A DNA stretch of 52,556 nucleotides from Caballeronia arvi (GTDB taxonomy: Bacteria; Pseudomonadota; Gammaproteobacteria; Burkholderiales; Burkholderiaceae): the NCBI RefSeq assembly GCF_001544695.2, contig NZ_FCOM02000054.1:1-52556 (forward strand). Direction: 5' to 3'. Below the pieces are notes generated by a model. That model was not told the origin of the DNA. It was given only the letters and a program-made list of their open reading frames with translations, and searched no databases. This document shows positions 14,780-24,176 of this stretch, piece by piece. How positions within the stretch are numbered: the first letter of the stretch is position 1; each line of letters begins with the position of its first letter. The position numbers and the translations under genes are program-made.

Positions 14780-15898
14780 TTAATAGGTGGAAACCGCGGG
14801 ATTGCCCGAAGTCAGGTTGACGGCGCCGGTCACGATGTACGAACCAATTCCGAGAGTCAGAAAGAGCGCGGCAGCGATGCCGAGCAGCATGAAGTGCGTC
14901 AGCCGCGCGTTACGCTTGACGGCCTCAATCACGCGATCGAGCGATTCACGCCCGAGGCTCTTGATCGCCAGTTCGAATTGATCGCGCCCTGCCGCATCGG
15001 TGATCGTGTCGACGATCGTCGTGGAGAAGATTCCAGTGTCGAGCGCACGCATCGGCTCGTCCGCCCGCGCGGTAAGCCGCCGGTTCATCGTCATCAGGTG
15101 CCAGCGCATCCACGGGTCGGCGGTCTTCAACAGCCGCTCGAGCGCGGCGCGCAAGGTAAGGTTTGAATCGAACAGGCCTGCCAACGAGACGATCAGTAGC
15201 GCGGCACGCAAGTCGCGTCGATTGCGCCAGAGCAGCGGCATGCGATCGAATTTGTCCCGCAGCGGTCCCGCCCAGCGCTTCAGGCTTGAGAAGTAAGCGA
15301 AGACAAGGCCGATCACGACCGTTAGCGTGAGCCACCAGTACTCATAGCAGAACGTGTCGACGTGATAGAGGAAGCGCCCGAGGTCGGGCCACTGTTCCAA
15401 TGGTCGAACGTCCTTGACCTGCGGAAAGATGACGCCGCCAAAGAGCATGCAATACGCGTACATATAGACGAGCAGCAGCGCCGGATAAGCCATCTGGACC
15501 GACGTCGTCGACGACAAGACGCGTTTCGCTTTCGCGGCCATCTCGGCGAGCTCGAAGCCGCGCACGACCGCATCCTCACGCGCCGACTCATCCGCGATGT
15601 CGAGCAACGCGTACTCATCGCCGGGAATGAATGGCTTGATCGCGTGCGCGAAGCTCTCGCCGCGCTGCATGGTCTCGCGAATACGGGCGAACACGTGCCA
15701 CTCAATGCGGTCGCGTGCGCGATTGCGCTTCTCGTAGGTCTCTAGCCGGTCGAATAGCGTCTCGGTGTTCCGCAGGCCTTTGGCTGCGATATCGAGCCGT
15801 GTCTCGCGGTAGAAGTCCTCGCGCACTTTCTGAAAGCGCCAGCGCGCAGCAGCGACTTGCTGCCGCTTGGGGAGCATTTTTGCAAAGGTATTGAGCAT
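14780..15898 (-). CDS. pilR: PilR, inner-membrane platform protein of the type IVb pilus
   Basis: This 372-residue member of the GspF/PilC/TadC family anchors the assembly ATPase at the inner membrane. Three hydrophobic segments lie at about 135-157, 186-205 and 335-358, and two cytoplasmic helical repeats (QRGESFAHAI, and LTLRAALERLL with DPWMRWHL) flank them as expected for GspF. It follows pilQ by 12 bases and precedes pilS. Family and role are secure. Confidence 0.88.
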   Translation of the reverse strand: MLNTFAKMLPKRQQVAAARWRFQKVREDFYRETRLDIAAKGLRNTETLFDRLETYEKRNRARDRIEWHVFARIRETMQRGESFAHAIKPFIPGDEYALLDIADESAREDAVVRGFELAEMAAKAKRVLSSTTSVQMAYPALLLVYMYAYCMLFGGVIFPQVKDVRPLEQWPDLGRFLYHVDTFCYEYWWLTLTVVIGLVFAYFSSLKRWAGPLRDKFDRMPLLWRNRRDLRAALLIVSLAGLFDSNLTLRAALERLLKTADPWMRWHLMTMNRRLTARADEPMRALDTGIFSTTIVDTITDAAGRDQFELAIKSLGRESLDRVIEAVKRNARLTHFMLLGIAAALFLTLGIGSYIVTGAVNLTSGNPAVSTY

Positions 15899-15910
15899 GA
15901 CCGACCCGGT

Positions 15911-18313
15911 TTAGAGCATCCGACCGTCGACGCCCGGCATCACGCGGTATTGCGCGAACGACTGCATCGACCGATTGATGAATTGTGGGTCAATCAAACC
16001 GCGCGAAGACTTGAAAAGAGCGTGTTCATAGAGCGTCTTTCCAGTCATGTCGGCATTATCGAATCCTGTACGCCGCTCGCCGCGCCAGATTCGACGCGCG
16101 CCGGCCCAGTCACGCTCTCCGACACGCTCGAGGAATTCGGGCGTCGGGCGGTAGAGTTCCGCCGCAACGGAAGGACGTTTGGTGCCGCCGGCGACCTTGC
16201 CATTGCGCGTGAACAGGCCGTCCAGACGACAGTGCTGGCAACCGTCGTAGTTGCGACAAGCCATCCGAGTAGTGTCGAGGCCGAATTTGTTCCGCAGGAG
16301 TTCCAGATCCATCGCAGGCATCACATCTTCAGCCGGAAGCTTGCACTGATCGCACAGCGTCGGGATGAGCTTCTGGTTACCGACCGCGTTGATGAAGCCC
16401 TCCGACGCGAGTTCGTCAATCGGCAACTGAAGGCGACCACCGGCCATACGCATCACCGCGGCAATCACGTCACTCGCGTGAAGCGAGAAGCGAACCGGGT
16501 GACCCGTCAGCGCGAGTTCGGCAACCAGCCCCATCACCACACGATCGCGCACTTCGCCGATCGTCAGATCGTCCGGGTCCTGACGCATGAGCGTGCGGAT
16601 CACCTCTGCGTATTTTCGGTTTGCCTCGTCGTCGGTCTCGTCCGGCCGGCGGATGATCGAATAGTCCGAAAGCCAAGGCATCGGATATTCGGCGGGTTCA
16701 TTCACCGCGAACTGCTTCTTCAGCTCGCGGTCCGGCAGCATGTACGAGAGGGCGCGCAGCGTCGTCGTCTTGCCCGAGCCCGTCTCGCCAGTCAGCGCGG
16801 TGATGCCGCCGCTCACATAGTTCAAAGTGTCGATCAAGTCGAGTTGGCTTTGCTCGAAGCCCATGTCCTTGGGCAGCAGAACGTTGAAGCTCTTGAAGTT
16901 GCCATCGAGCAAACGCAGCGTCACGTCGTAGCCGCCGACCAGCGGAGACGACTGCCACCGAAGGTTCACGGTATCGGTCTTCACCACCAACGGAATCATG
17001 GCGGACTGCGGTGCGGTGGGCTGAAAGCTGTTACCCGAATTTGTGTTGCGCTGAACAAGATCGCTATATGCCGCGAACAACGCGCGACGCACGATCGCCT
17101 TGGGCATGTGGCGGAAGGTGTACATATCGCCATTCACGCGAAACCGCACTTCGACGTCGTTGTGGAACTCGCGCGGTTCGAAGTGAATATCGCTCGCGCC
17201 ATACGCATGGGCCGCTTCGACGATGTCACGGAAGTTGCCGATCGCTCGGCTGGCTTCGCGCACGCCCGCATTATTCGGCGAAATCGCCTTGCCGGTATAG
17301 ATCGCCGCGATGACTGCCTCACTCGCGACCATCTCTTCGCGCACCAGGATGTCGTTGTTGCCGAGATCCTTAATGAACGACGCGTACTGTGCTTTCTCGC
17401 AGAAGCGGGCCGTTGCGATCGTGATTGCGATGCCAGGCTGCAGTTCGACCGCCACGAATTCCTTGCGTGCATTCGCCGGAATACGCAATGCGGCGTCGTC
17501 ATCCGAAACGGTCAGGATGCGCTTGAACTCGGGCAGCGACTCGGGGGAGACAAGTTCGGGACGCCCGGACATCAATCCCACCGTGCCAGCGCTCTCCCCC
17601 TCTTCGTCCGCGTCTTCCGCGAAGAAGGCTTTCGATGCCTTCGGCGCTGACACCGGCTGCTCATCTGACACGCACGGATGTTCAATTGCTGCGCGCTTGA
17701 GCGTGGCTACAGATGGTGTCTGCATGGCAAGGTCTGTCGCGACGATGGAGATCGGAGCGTCCGGTGACTCGTCGGTCGAAACGCTGGTCGGTGCATTCGT
17801 CGCCATACCGGTCGGCGCGGCAGTGTCGGCCATAGGCGAATCAGGCGACGGCTCCGCTCGCTGCGCACTCGAACTGCGCTGTTCAGCCGATTTCATTGCA
17901 GCCGCCAGATGTTCAAACGTGGACCGCTCGAAGACGGGCGGCTCAAATGGATGAAAGGGCCGTTCTTCTTCCCTGCCCGAAGCATCCAGGTCGGGAACGC
18001 TCGGCGTCGACTCGGTGCCAATTACTGCCGCATCTTCGATCGTCGTGCTCTCGACGTCCTCGATATCGCCGCCTGAGAGCGCCCGTCCAAGAAACATGAC
18101 TTGCGGGTTCGTCGCCCGCGATGTTGTCTCAGCCGACGGCGCTGGACGGCGCGACTCCGTGCTCGTCGACGCGGGCTCCTTCCGTTCGCGCTTGCGCTTG
18201 GGCTCGGCGCTGCTGGCCCCTTCCACGAAGCCGGCACGAGGCGCACGCAAGCGTTTGAAGAAGCCTCCGCGCAGCTCGGGCGCGTCCTGATCTTCTTGAT
18301 TGAACAGACCCAT
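15911..18313 (-). CDS. pilQ: PilQ, pilus assembly ATPase with long N-terminal extension
   Basis: This 800-residue GspE/PilB-type secretion ATPase hydrolyses ATP to polymerise PilS. Walker A is GETGSGKTT near residue 509, the Asp box is around FAVNEPAEYPMP, the Walker B region is DDLTIGEVRD, and the His box region is FSLHASDV. A C4 zinc motif follows (CDQCKL ... CRNYDGCQHC). The first ~230 residues are acidic, Ser/Ala/Pro-rich and low-complexity, far longer than in R64 PilQ (about 500 residues). The stop is 12 bases before pilR. The catalytic assignment is secure; the purpose of the N-terminal extension is unknown. Confidence 0.9.
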   Translation of the reverse strand: MGLFNQEDQDAPELRGGFFKRLRAPRAGFVEGASSAEPKRKRERKEPASTSTESRRPAPSAETTSRATNPQVMFLGRALSGGDIEDVESTTIEDAAVIGTESTPSVPDLDASGREEERPFHPFEPPVFERSTFEHLAAAMKSAEQRSSSAQRAEPSPDSPMADTAAPTGMATNAPTSVSTDESPDAPISIVATDLAMQTPSVATLKRAAIEHPCVSDEQPVSAPKASKAFFAEDADEEGESAGTVGLMSGRPELVSPESLPEFKRILTVSDDDAALRIPANARKEFVAVELQPGIAITIATARFCEKAQYASFIKDLGNNDILVREEMVASEAVIAAIYTGKAISPNNAGVREASRAIGNFRDIVEAAHAYGASDIHFEPREFHNDVEVRFRVNGDMYTFRHMPKAIVRRALFAAYSDLVQRNTNSGNSFQPTAPQSAMIPLVVKTDTVNLRWQSSPLVGGYDVTLRLLDGNFKSFNVLLPKDMGFEQSQLDLIDTLNYVSGGITALTGETGSGKTTTLRALSYMLPDRELKKQFAVNEPAEYPMPWLSDYSIIRRPDETDDEANRKYAEVIRTLMRQDPDDLTIGEVRDRVVMGLVAELALTGHPVRFSLHASDVIAAVMRMAGGRLQLPIDELASEGFINAVGNQKLIPTLCDQCKLPAEDVMPAMDLELLRNKFGLDTTRMACRNYDGCQHCRLDGLFTRNGKVAGGTKRPSVAAELYRPTPEFLERVGERDWAGARRIWRGERRTGFDNADMTGKTLYEHALFKSSRGLIDPQFINRSMQSFAQYRVMPGVDGRML

Positions 18314-18315
18314 GA

Positions 18316-18939
18316 TTATTTTCCAAAGGGAACGAAGGTGGACGCGGTCGCCGTCGGCAGGCCGCCGGGAGGAAGGGGGGAGCCCAGGTCATTGATTGCC
18401 CTCACGGCCGGACCATCGGACGCAGCGAGCGGTAAGTCGGAGGGTGCCGAGATTGTCTCGGTCCATTTGCGCCTGCCATCGACGAGCGTGACAGTGAAAC
18501 CCTCGACCGAGGCCACTGTCCATCCGTTAAGCAGGCGCGACCCTTGCCGCGCCGTGTAAGTTGCACCTTGAAAGTCATAGAGGACATACGCCCCAGACAT
18601 ATCGGAATAGGCGCCCACGAAGGTCGCGGGCACAACGCGCTTCGGCGGCAGCAGAGGCTTATGCTCGACGAACTTGGGTGCAGCCGGCGCACTTGCCGCC
18701 GCCGGCGCTACGGGCGCGGGCGCGCCGAGCGGCGAGCCAAGCCCGACGCCGCCCTGCACGCCATTGTTTGCGCCATCGCTCTTGCGCATCGAATCGACAA
18801 TCTTCTGCCGCGCGAGCTTATCGATGTCGTCAAGCGTCAGATGACTCTCCTGCGCCATCGCGCCGCTCGCGGCGAGCACGAGCGCGCCGATCACCGCAGC
18901 TTGTAAGGCGAACTGAGGGGGGAATTTAGTTGAGAACAT
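18316..18939 (-). CDS. pilP: PilP, type IVb pilus biogenesis protein
   Basis: This 207-residue protein starts at the ATG at 18939 and has a signal peptide ending near AMAQES. It carries LTLDDIDKLARQKIVDSMRKSD, the PilP-like helix, then an Ala/Pro linker and a small C-terminal beta domain (VLYDFQGATYTARQGSRLLNGWTVASVEG) similar to the PilP/GspC HR domain. Such proteins link the inner-membrane complex to the secretin. The start overlaps the end of pilO by 14 bases, and the stop lies two bases before pilQ. Confidence 0.82.
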   Translation of the reverse strand: MFSTKFPPQFALQAAVIGALVLAASGAMAQESHLTLDDIDKLARQKIVDSMRKSDGANNGVQGGVGLGSPLGAPAPVAPAAASAPAAPKFVEHKPLLPPKRVVPATFVGAYSDMSGAYVLYDFQGATYTARQGSRLLNGWTVASVEGFTVTLVDGRRKWTETISAPSDLPLAASDGPAVRAINDLGSPLPPGGLPTATASTFVPFGK

Positions 18940-20218
18940 AATATTTGCCCTTCGCGGTGAAATGCACGCCGGTGCCGTCATCTTTCAACTGGATGTCGAG
19001 CGACTCCAGCGCCATGTTGTCCGGCAGCCGCGCGAGCAAAGCGCTCTGCCATTTGTAGCCATCGATCTGCCAGGCGCCCCGTTGCACGAGCGGACCTTGC
19101 ACCTCGCCCGCCATCGGCTGACGAGATATCAATCGTTCGGCAGGCTTGATGTCCACCACGTAGCCGTGGCTGCTGAGGGTTTCCGGGGTCGTGGAAAGTT
19201 TCTGCGGTTCGGTCTGCAACGCCTTGATGAGCGCCTGCTGTGTCGGCCACGACTTGGCGTCGGCGAGCGCAACACGCTGCACGATGTCCGCTTCCGGCCC
19301 TTTCGTGGTCAGATGCCAGCCATCTGGATTGAAGACCACGGGACGAATAAATTCGGGCGCGCGGGCGTCGAACTCCTTGAACGTGCCGCCTTGCCGTTTG
19401 TAGGTGGTCACGCAAGGCCCGGTCGCATTGCAGGTCGCCTTCTCGAACTGCCAGCCGGCAAAGTTGCTCTCCTCGCTACCGAATTTCGCGAGCAGTTGAG
19501 GCGCGAGGAGCTTTGCGAGCGGCGCGGGTGCAGTGAGCGTGCGCAAAACGGCCGCCTGATATTCCTGCATGAAGGTAGGCGGAGGCGCGGGCGGAGGCGG
19601 AGGTGGATTGAGGATCTCCACCGCCTGCTTGCCGACGAAGAGAAGCGCCGCCAGGATCACGAGCAGCGGCACGACCGTCGGCACTGCGACGGGCATTTTC
19701 TTAATCAGACCAACCTTGCGGGCGACCAGCAACTCGCGCAGTTCGAACATCTCGTCGACGGCGTGAAGTTGCGCGCCGAAACCGAGCGTCGCGAGCGCGA
19801 GACCCGCTTTCTCGCACTGGTCCTCTATTTCCTCGCGTCGGTCCGCGAGTGCGTTGAGCGCCACCTCTTCATCGGCTGTGACCGCACCGCGCTGCACCAG
19901 CACCAGATGCACACGCTCTTCATTCTGGATCAGCACCAGCACGGCGGGCCGGCGCCGAACCCGGTCCAGCATAGCAATACGTGCGGCTGCGGAATACAGC
20001 TTGCCGCCCTTTCGTTGCTCGGCCTCGAGCGTGCAAAAGCCCGCGATTGTTTCGTCGTTTGCCTTGATTTCGGCGTAATGCGTCGCGGCAAGTTCCTGCG
20101 CGTAATGCCGACGCTCGGCGCGCGCGCCTTTGGGCGAGTACGCCCGCCATTCAAGCCCGAAGACCAGCTTCGCGCCCTTCTCCCTCGGAATCGATTCGAA
20201 GTGCATTCTTGTGCTCAA
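18926..20218 (-). CDS. pilO: PilO, type IVb pilus inner-membrane assembly protein
   Basis: This 430-residue protein has a cytoplasmic N-terminal half (residues 1-172), a single membrane helix at about 177-198 (VPTVVPLLVILAALLFVGKQAV), a Pro-rich stretch of nine prolines and alanines, and a periplasmic C-terminal half. This layout is that of R64 PilO, a bitopic protein of the inner-membrane alignment complex. The gene lies 7 bases after pilN and overlaps pilP. I see no catalytic motif. Confidence 0.82.
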   Translation of the reverse strand: MSTRMHFESIPREKGAKLVFGLEWRAYSPKGARAERRHYAQELAATHYAEIKANDETIAGFCTLEAEQRKGGKLYSAAARIAMLDRVRRRPAVLVLIQNEERVHLVLVQRGAVTADEEVALNALADRREEIEDQCEKAGLALATLGFGAQLHAVDEMFELRELLVARKVGLIKKMPVAVPTVVPLLVILAALLFVGKQAVEILNPPPPPPAPPPTFMQEYQAAVLRTLTAPAPLAKLLAPQLLAKFGSEESNFAGWQFEKATCNATGPCVTTYKRQGGTFKEFDARAPEFIRPVVFNPDGWHLTTKGPEADIVQRVALADAKSWPTQQALIKALQTEPQKLSTTPETLSSHGYVVDIKPAERLISRQPMAGEVQGPLVQRGAWQIDGYKWQSALLARLPDNMALESLDIQLKDDGTGVHFTAKGKYYVLN

Positions 20219-20225
20219 CTCGTGC

Positions 20226-21851
20226 TCACATCGACGGCACGACAGTAGCCGTGAGCATGATCACCTGGAAGGTCCGGCCCTTGTTCCAGTTGCCGGACAT
20301 ACCGGCAATACCGTTGTTGCTCGAGCCGTCATAACGGTTCGTCACCGCGCCGTACAGGACCACGGTCTGACCGTCCGACAGCGCGATGGTCTGATCATCC
20401 TTGCTGCCGAGAATGTCGGGCAACTGGATCTGCTGGAGCGTGGCCCCGGAGCCCGTGCTGATCGTGGTGAACGGCCCATTGAGCTTCGAACTGTCACTCC
20501 AGTACGACAGGATGATCTGGTTGTGGTCGTTGACCGACGGCAGGATGTTCACGAAGTCACCGACCGTGACCGACCCAGGCTGCAGGCCCGGCACGCCCGC
20601 CGTGCCACCGGTGAGCGACCCGAGACTTGGGGTGGTCGCGGCGAGATAACCCTTGGTCTCGAACGAACCAATCGACACCGGCAAGCCATTGAGCGTTAGC
20701 TTCGTCTGCGTATTGTCCTGCACCGTCTTACCGAAGCTGTTCAAGCCGCTGATGATGGCGTTCGTGCCTTCGAACGGCGAGCCGGGCTTGAGTACCGAAA
20801 GGCCAACGCTGCCACCCGCGGCGGTCGCAAGCGAGATAGGCGACGTGAACGTGATTGCATATTTCTTCAGTCCATCGGAGATGCGGTTGAACACAATGTC
20901 GGTGCTCACGCCCGCTTGCGAGCCGTTGTTCATATCGATCTGCAGCGTGCGGACACGCAATGCGACCTGACGGGTCGAGATCGCATTTTCACGCGCCAGC
21001 AGCGCACCCATCCGATCCACCGCCTCCTTGGTGTCGCGCACCATTACCAGTCGGCTCTGCGGATTGACGACCACCTCGCCCAAAGGCGATTTCAATTTCT
21101 CGAGTTCCGACTGAATGATCGCGATCTGATCGAAGGTGCCATCGCGGCCGGTGGAAGTGACCGACGAGAACGAACCGGTATTGCCCACGGTGCCGCCGGT
21201 CGCCCCGCCCGCCTGACCGCCAGTCGAGGTGTCGGTGCCCTTGGACATGGTCGACTTGATCGATACCTTGCCCGGGATCACTGCGATCGTGAACGTCTTC
21301 GTCACCAGCCTGTTGATGGAAATAGTCGTTCCATCGAACGACCAGTCGAGGCCGAGGTTTTCAGTCACGCCGCGCAGGTACTGGCCGACTCTGCAGTTGC
21401 ACGGCTGCGCATAGAACGGCTCAACGTTCGCCTTCGCAAGCGACGACGTCATTGGCCCCGGTTGCGACGAAGCGGCGACATTGGTCTTCGGGATGAACGC
21501 ATCGCGCGGAATGAACACGTCAGGACTCAGGTGTACCGGGAAGCCGGTCGCACTGGACACGAGCGTCGCAATCTTCGAGAGCGGCAAATTGCCCGGGAAC
21601 ACCACCGTCTTCTCGCGGAAGATCGCGGGCAGCGTCGCTTCATAGGCAACCGGCACGAGGCGATCACCGAGAAACGCGGTCGGCACATCCTCAACGAGTG
21701 CCATCGACTCGGGGCCATTGCCCATCGCCTTTGCGCCCTCCGCGTTGAGCGCATCATAGGCGTGGTTCACGTCCAATTGCGACACCGCACAGCCGTTGAG
21801 TGAGATCGCTACAAGCATGGCGACGGCGGATTTGATTTTCGTAAGACGCAT
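20226..21851 (-). CDS. pilN: PilN, outer-membrane secretin lipoprotein
   Basis: This is a 541-residue secretin. The start at 21851 gives a lipoprotein signal with SLNGC, lipidated cysteine at 21. Residues ~70-290 hold N-type domains (FPGNLPLSKIATLVSSATGFPVHL is STN-like). The segment GQAGGATGGTVG is a Gly-rich linker. The C-terminal secretin core includes VVVNPQSRLVMVRDTKEAVDR and ends with the beta-barrel strands QTIALSDGQTVVLYG. It forms the channel through which the pilus leaves. It is followed by pilO. Confidence 0.9.
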   Translation of the reverse strand: MRLTKIKSAVAMLVAISLNGCAVSQLDVNHAYDALNAEGAKAMGNGPESMALVEDVPTAFLGDRLVPVAYEATLPAIFREKTVVFPGNLPLSKIATLVSSATGFPVHLSPDVFIPRDAFIPKTNVAASSQPGPMTSSLAKANVEPFYAQPCNCRVGQYLRGVTENLGLDWSFDGTTISINRLVTKTFTIAVIPGKVSIKSTMSKGTDTSTGGQAGGATGGTVGNTGSFSSVTSTGRDGTFDQIAIIQSELEKLKSPLGEVVVNPQSRLVMVRDTKEAVDRMGALLARENAISTRQVALRVRTLQIDMNNGSQAGVSTDIVFNRISDGLKKYAITFTSPISLATAAGGSVGLSVLKPGSPFEGTNAIISGLNSFGKTVQDNTQTKLTLNGLPVSIGSFETKGYLAATTPSLGSLTGGTAGVPGLQPGSVTVGDFVNILPSVNDHNQIILSYWSDSSKLNGPFTTISTGSGATLQQIQLPDILGSKDDQTIALSDGQTVVLYGAVTNRYDGSSNNGIAGMSGNWNKGRTFQVIMLTATVVPSM

Positions 21852-21856
21852 GGCGA

Positions 21857-22501
21857 TTACTCTTGGCAGTTTGCCGCGCGCGCGACCACGCGGATGACGT
21901 TGTTGGTGTGCTTGCACACGCGCGTGGGCGTACGCATATGATTGGTGGCCTGCATGAGTTGCGTCAGCACCGATTTGAAATCGCCCGAGAAGGTCGCATT
22001 GAATTCGAGCGGCAGATCGTCATCGATCTTCCATGCGAGTTGCCAGCCTTGCTGCTGCAGCCAGCGATCGAGCGCGTTGCGTAAGTTGATGTCTTGCGGC
22101 GTGATGGTGAGCGACAGCACCCCGCCCGGTGTACTTGATGCGGTACCCGAGGGAACAACGACAGGCGCGACGTCGAGCGAGGCACTCCCGGGCGTCGGTG
22201 CGCCAGCATCGGGCAATGCAGTCGGAGCCGGAGTGCCGGGTACTGCCCGAGCCGCGGCGGGCGGTGCACCCGTCGAGGCGACCGGCGTTCCAGCCGGAGC
22301 CGCCATCGCGACCTGGACCGGCGCGGGTCGCGCCATAGGTGCCGCGAGCATCTGCCAGCCATCTCCCGGTGGCGGTGCGAGACGCGACTGGTCGGGATCT
22401 GCGGCCGCAAGCGTCGAGACGGTCGTCAGGGCCAGACAGGCAAACAACTGGGCGAACAGGCGCGCGGTGCGATGCGTTTGAAGAGAAGGAAAGGGCGTCA
22501 T
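21857..22501 (-). CDS. pilL: TcpQ/PilL-like secretin-associated protein
   Basis: This 214-residue exported protein has a signal peptide of about 34 residues, a long Pro/Ala/Val-rich linker (40-125), and a C-terminal TcpQ/PilL-type domain near 128-205: LSLTITPQDINLRNALDRWLQQQGW, then DLPLEFNATFSGDFKSVLTQLM and the final strand VIRVVA. In TCP and R64 systems this domain helps place the secretin. R64 PilL is larger, so this is a shorter form and the symbol is tentative. It ends six bases before pilN. Confidence 0.75.
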   Translation of the reverse strand: MTPFPSLQTHRTARLFAQLFACLALTTVSTLAAADPDQSRLAPPPGDGWQMLAAPMARPAPVQVAMAAPAGTPVASTGAPPAAARAVPGTPAPTALPDAGAPTPGSASLDVAPVVVPSGTASSTPGGVLSLTITPQDINLRNALDRWLQQQGWQLAWKIDDDLPLEFNATFSGDFKSVLTQLMQATNHMRTPTRVCKHTNNVIRVVARAANCQE

Positions 22502-22506
22502 GTTGG

Positions 22507-22929
22507 TCAGTTCGCGCGCTGCAGGCGACGGTAAATGTTGTTGGCGTAGACGAGTTGCTTGCTCGACGAGACGGCGTTATAGGCACCGACGGCCCGCCAC
22601 GTCGCGCCGAACTGCTTGATGTTCGATGCAAGAATCCACGTCCCGACGTAGGCGTTCACGCAGGCATCGAACAAGTGCTGACGCGAAATCCCGAACCGCG
22701 AAAGCTTTGGCAACCAGGTCGAATTTATCTGCATAAGACCAATGTCCTCGCTGCCATTGCTGTTGCGATTCGTAACGTAGGGACGCATGCCGGATTCTTG
22801 CTGCGCGATTGCGCGCACCAGTTGAACGCTCACGCGGTGATAGCTCGCGGCGTCATCGATGCAATCGGCATGTGCCAACATCGGTCCGGCGGCGGCAAGC
22901 AGCATCGAGATCTGGAGCACGCGGTTCAT
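22507..22929 (-). CDS. pilT: PilT-like lytic transglycosylase (SLT domain)
   Basis: This 140-residue periplasmic murein hydrolase has a signal peptide ending near AHA-D22. The SLT domain holds the catalytic glutamate E45 in QQESGM, the GLMQIN motif near residue 70, and the AYNAVS motif near 117. It would open the cell wall for the pilus channel. This is the pilus PilT of R64, which is not the retraction ATPase of the same name. It overlaps the upstream VirB9/TcpQ chimera by four bases and is the second SLT in this operon. Confidence 0.88.
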   Translation of the reverse strand: MNRVLQISMLLAAAGPMLAHADCIDDAASYHRVSVQLVRAIAQQESGMRPYVTNRNSNGSEDIGLMQINSTWLPKLSRFGISRQHLFDACVNAYVGTWILASNIKQFGATWRAVGAYNAVSSSKQLVYANNIYRRLQRAN

Positions 22930-24176
22930 GACGCAGGCCGATCGAAGAACCGCACGTCATGCTTGCGAAGAACGTTCACGACGTTGCCGTCAGCATTGAC
23001 AATGAATTGATCAGCAGTGCCATTGAATTTGTAGAAGCGTCCCTTCTGTTCACCTGAACCCATATGCGCGACGTCCGCGACCGTGACCTTGCCGACCGTG
23101 TCAGCGAACTTGAAGAAGGTCGAGCCGTTCTGATCGAACACGCTTTGCAGGGCCGCCTTGTTCGCCGGATCGAACTCGTACACTGTCCCTGCCACGCGCG
23201 CGACTTCCACCTTGTCGGCGGCGTTCGAGATGGAGAAGCGTTCGGAGCGGTTGAACGTGAGGATGTTTGTCGCGTCGTCCCATTTAGGACGCAGCGATTT
23301 GCCGTCGGCGTCGGCGACTTTGAGTTCGCGCGACGGCTTCGTGATGAACTTGATCTGAATGTGACTGTCGTCGCTATCGCGGATCGCGACGGCACCCAGT
23401 TTCGCCGCGAGCACGGAATCCGCCCGCGCTGCGACATCGGCGTCGCTTTTCTTGGCGATCTCGGCGATCGGATCTGCGGCAGACGGAGCAGGCTGTGCTG
23501 CTACCATCGAGGCCGTCGCCGGTGCGACGTAGTTCACGGCGACCGACTGAGGTGCCGTGCGGCGCAGACTCACGTGATGCGCGTTGAAATCAACATCGGC
23601 GTAGAGGTCGGAGGCCGCGACAAGCCGATCCAGCGACTGCATCCAGTTCTCACCGTCGCTTGTGGCGAAGCTCATCGACGACGTCAGGTCGATATCCTTC
23701 TGTGCTGAGCCAGTCCACCCTTGCGGAACGAGCGCCTTCACCAGCTGCGACAGCGGCAGTGTCGCGCTCAACGCGCGCGTGCTTTCCAGGCTGGTGCGCG
23801 AGCCAATCAACGCGAGACGGCCTGAGAAACCGGCAAACGCCGGGGGGGCGTCGGAACGCGCCTTGTCGCCAATAAAGCGATTGGCCTTTTTCCAGTAGGC
23901 CGTCGCGGTGGAGCCACCCACCGTGTAGTGAATCACCTCCGGCGTGCCCGCGACGACGACGTACGGACCCTGGCTGTGTCCGCCATCGACGCGCAGCGCC
24001 TGTCCCGCGCGCGGCTGAAAGTAGGTATCGCTTCCATCGTTGAAAACGAGCGCTGGTCGCTCGAGCACGTTGCCAGCAATCTCATAATCGAAATCGAGCG
24101 GGTCCGTACCGGCAGCCCTCGCATTGAGCGTGAGCGCGACAAGCGCCAGTGTGAGAAGTGAAAGCGTATGCTTCAT
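22926..24176 (-). CDS. VirB9-like/TcpQ-like chimeric periplasmic protein
   Basis: This is a 416-residue exported protein (signal peptide to about residue 21). Three parts are visible. Residues ~40-75 look like the VirB9/CagX strand pair (ALVFNDGSDTYFQPRAG). Residues ~135-210 resemble the TcpQ/secretin-N domain (LPLSQLVKALVPQGW, SDGENWMQSLDRLVAASDL). Residues ~330-380 again recall VirB9/TrbG C-terminal strands (VYEFDPANKAALQSVFDQNGSTFFKFAD). Such a protein could tie the secretin to the VirB8-9-10 complex. It sits between two transglycosylases in the operon. The export and domain pattern are visible; the bridging function is inferred. Confidence 0.6.
   Translation of the reverse strand: MKHTLSLLTLALVALTLNARAAGTDPLDFDYEIAGNVLERPALVFNDGSDTYFQPRAGQALRVDGGHSQGPYVVVAGTPEVIHYTVGGSTATAYWKKANRFIGDKARSDAPPAFAGFSGRLALIGSRTSLESTRALSATLPLSQLVKALVPQGWTGSAQKDIDLTSSMSFATSDGENWMQSLDRLVAASDLYADVDFNAHHVSLRRTAPQSVAVNYVAPATASMVAAQPAPSAADPIAEIAKKSDADVAARADSVLAAKLGAVAIRDSDDSHIQIKFITKPSRELKVADADGKSLRPKWDDATNILTFNRSERFSISNAADKVEVARVAGTVYEFDPANKAALQSVFDQNGSTFFKFADTVGKVTVADVAHMGSGEQKGRFYKFNGTADQFIVNADGNVVNVLRKHDVRFFDRPAS

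Noticed and set aside
15857..17650. 597-residue open frame on the plus strand opposite pilQ
   Set aside because: The opposite strand carries an unmistakable secretion ATPase with Walker motifs; the plus-strand product is His/Arg-rich and without domains.
18962..20248. 428-residue open frame on the plus strand opposite pilO
   Set aside because: Arg/Leu/His-rich shadow of PilO; no start signal and no recognisable fold.
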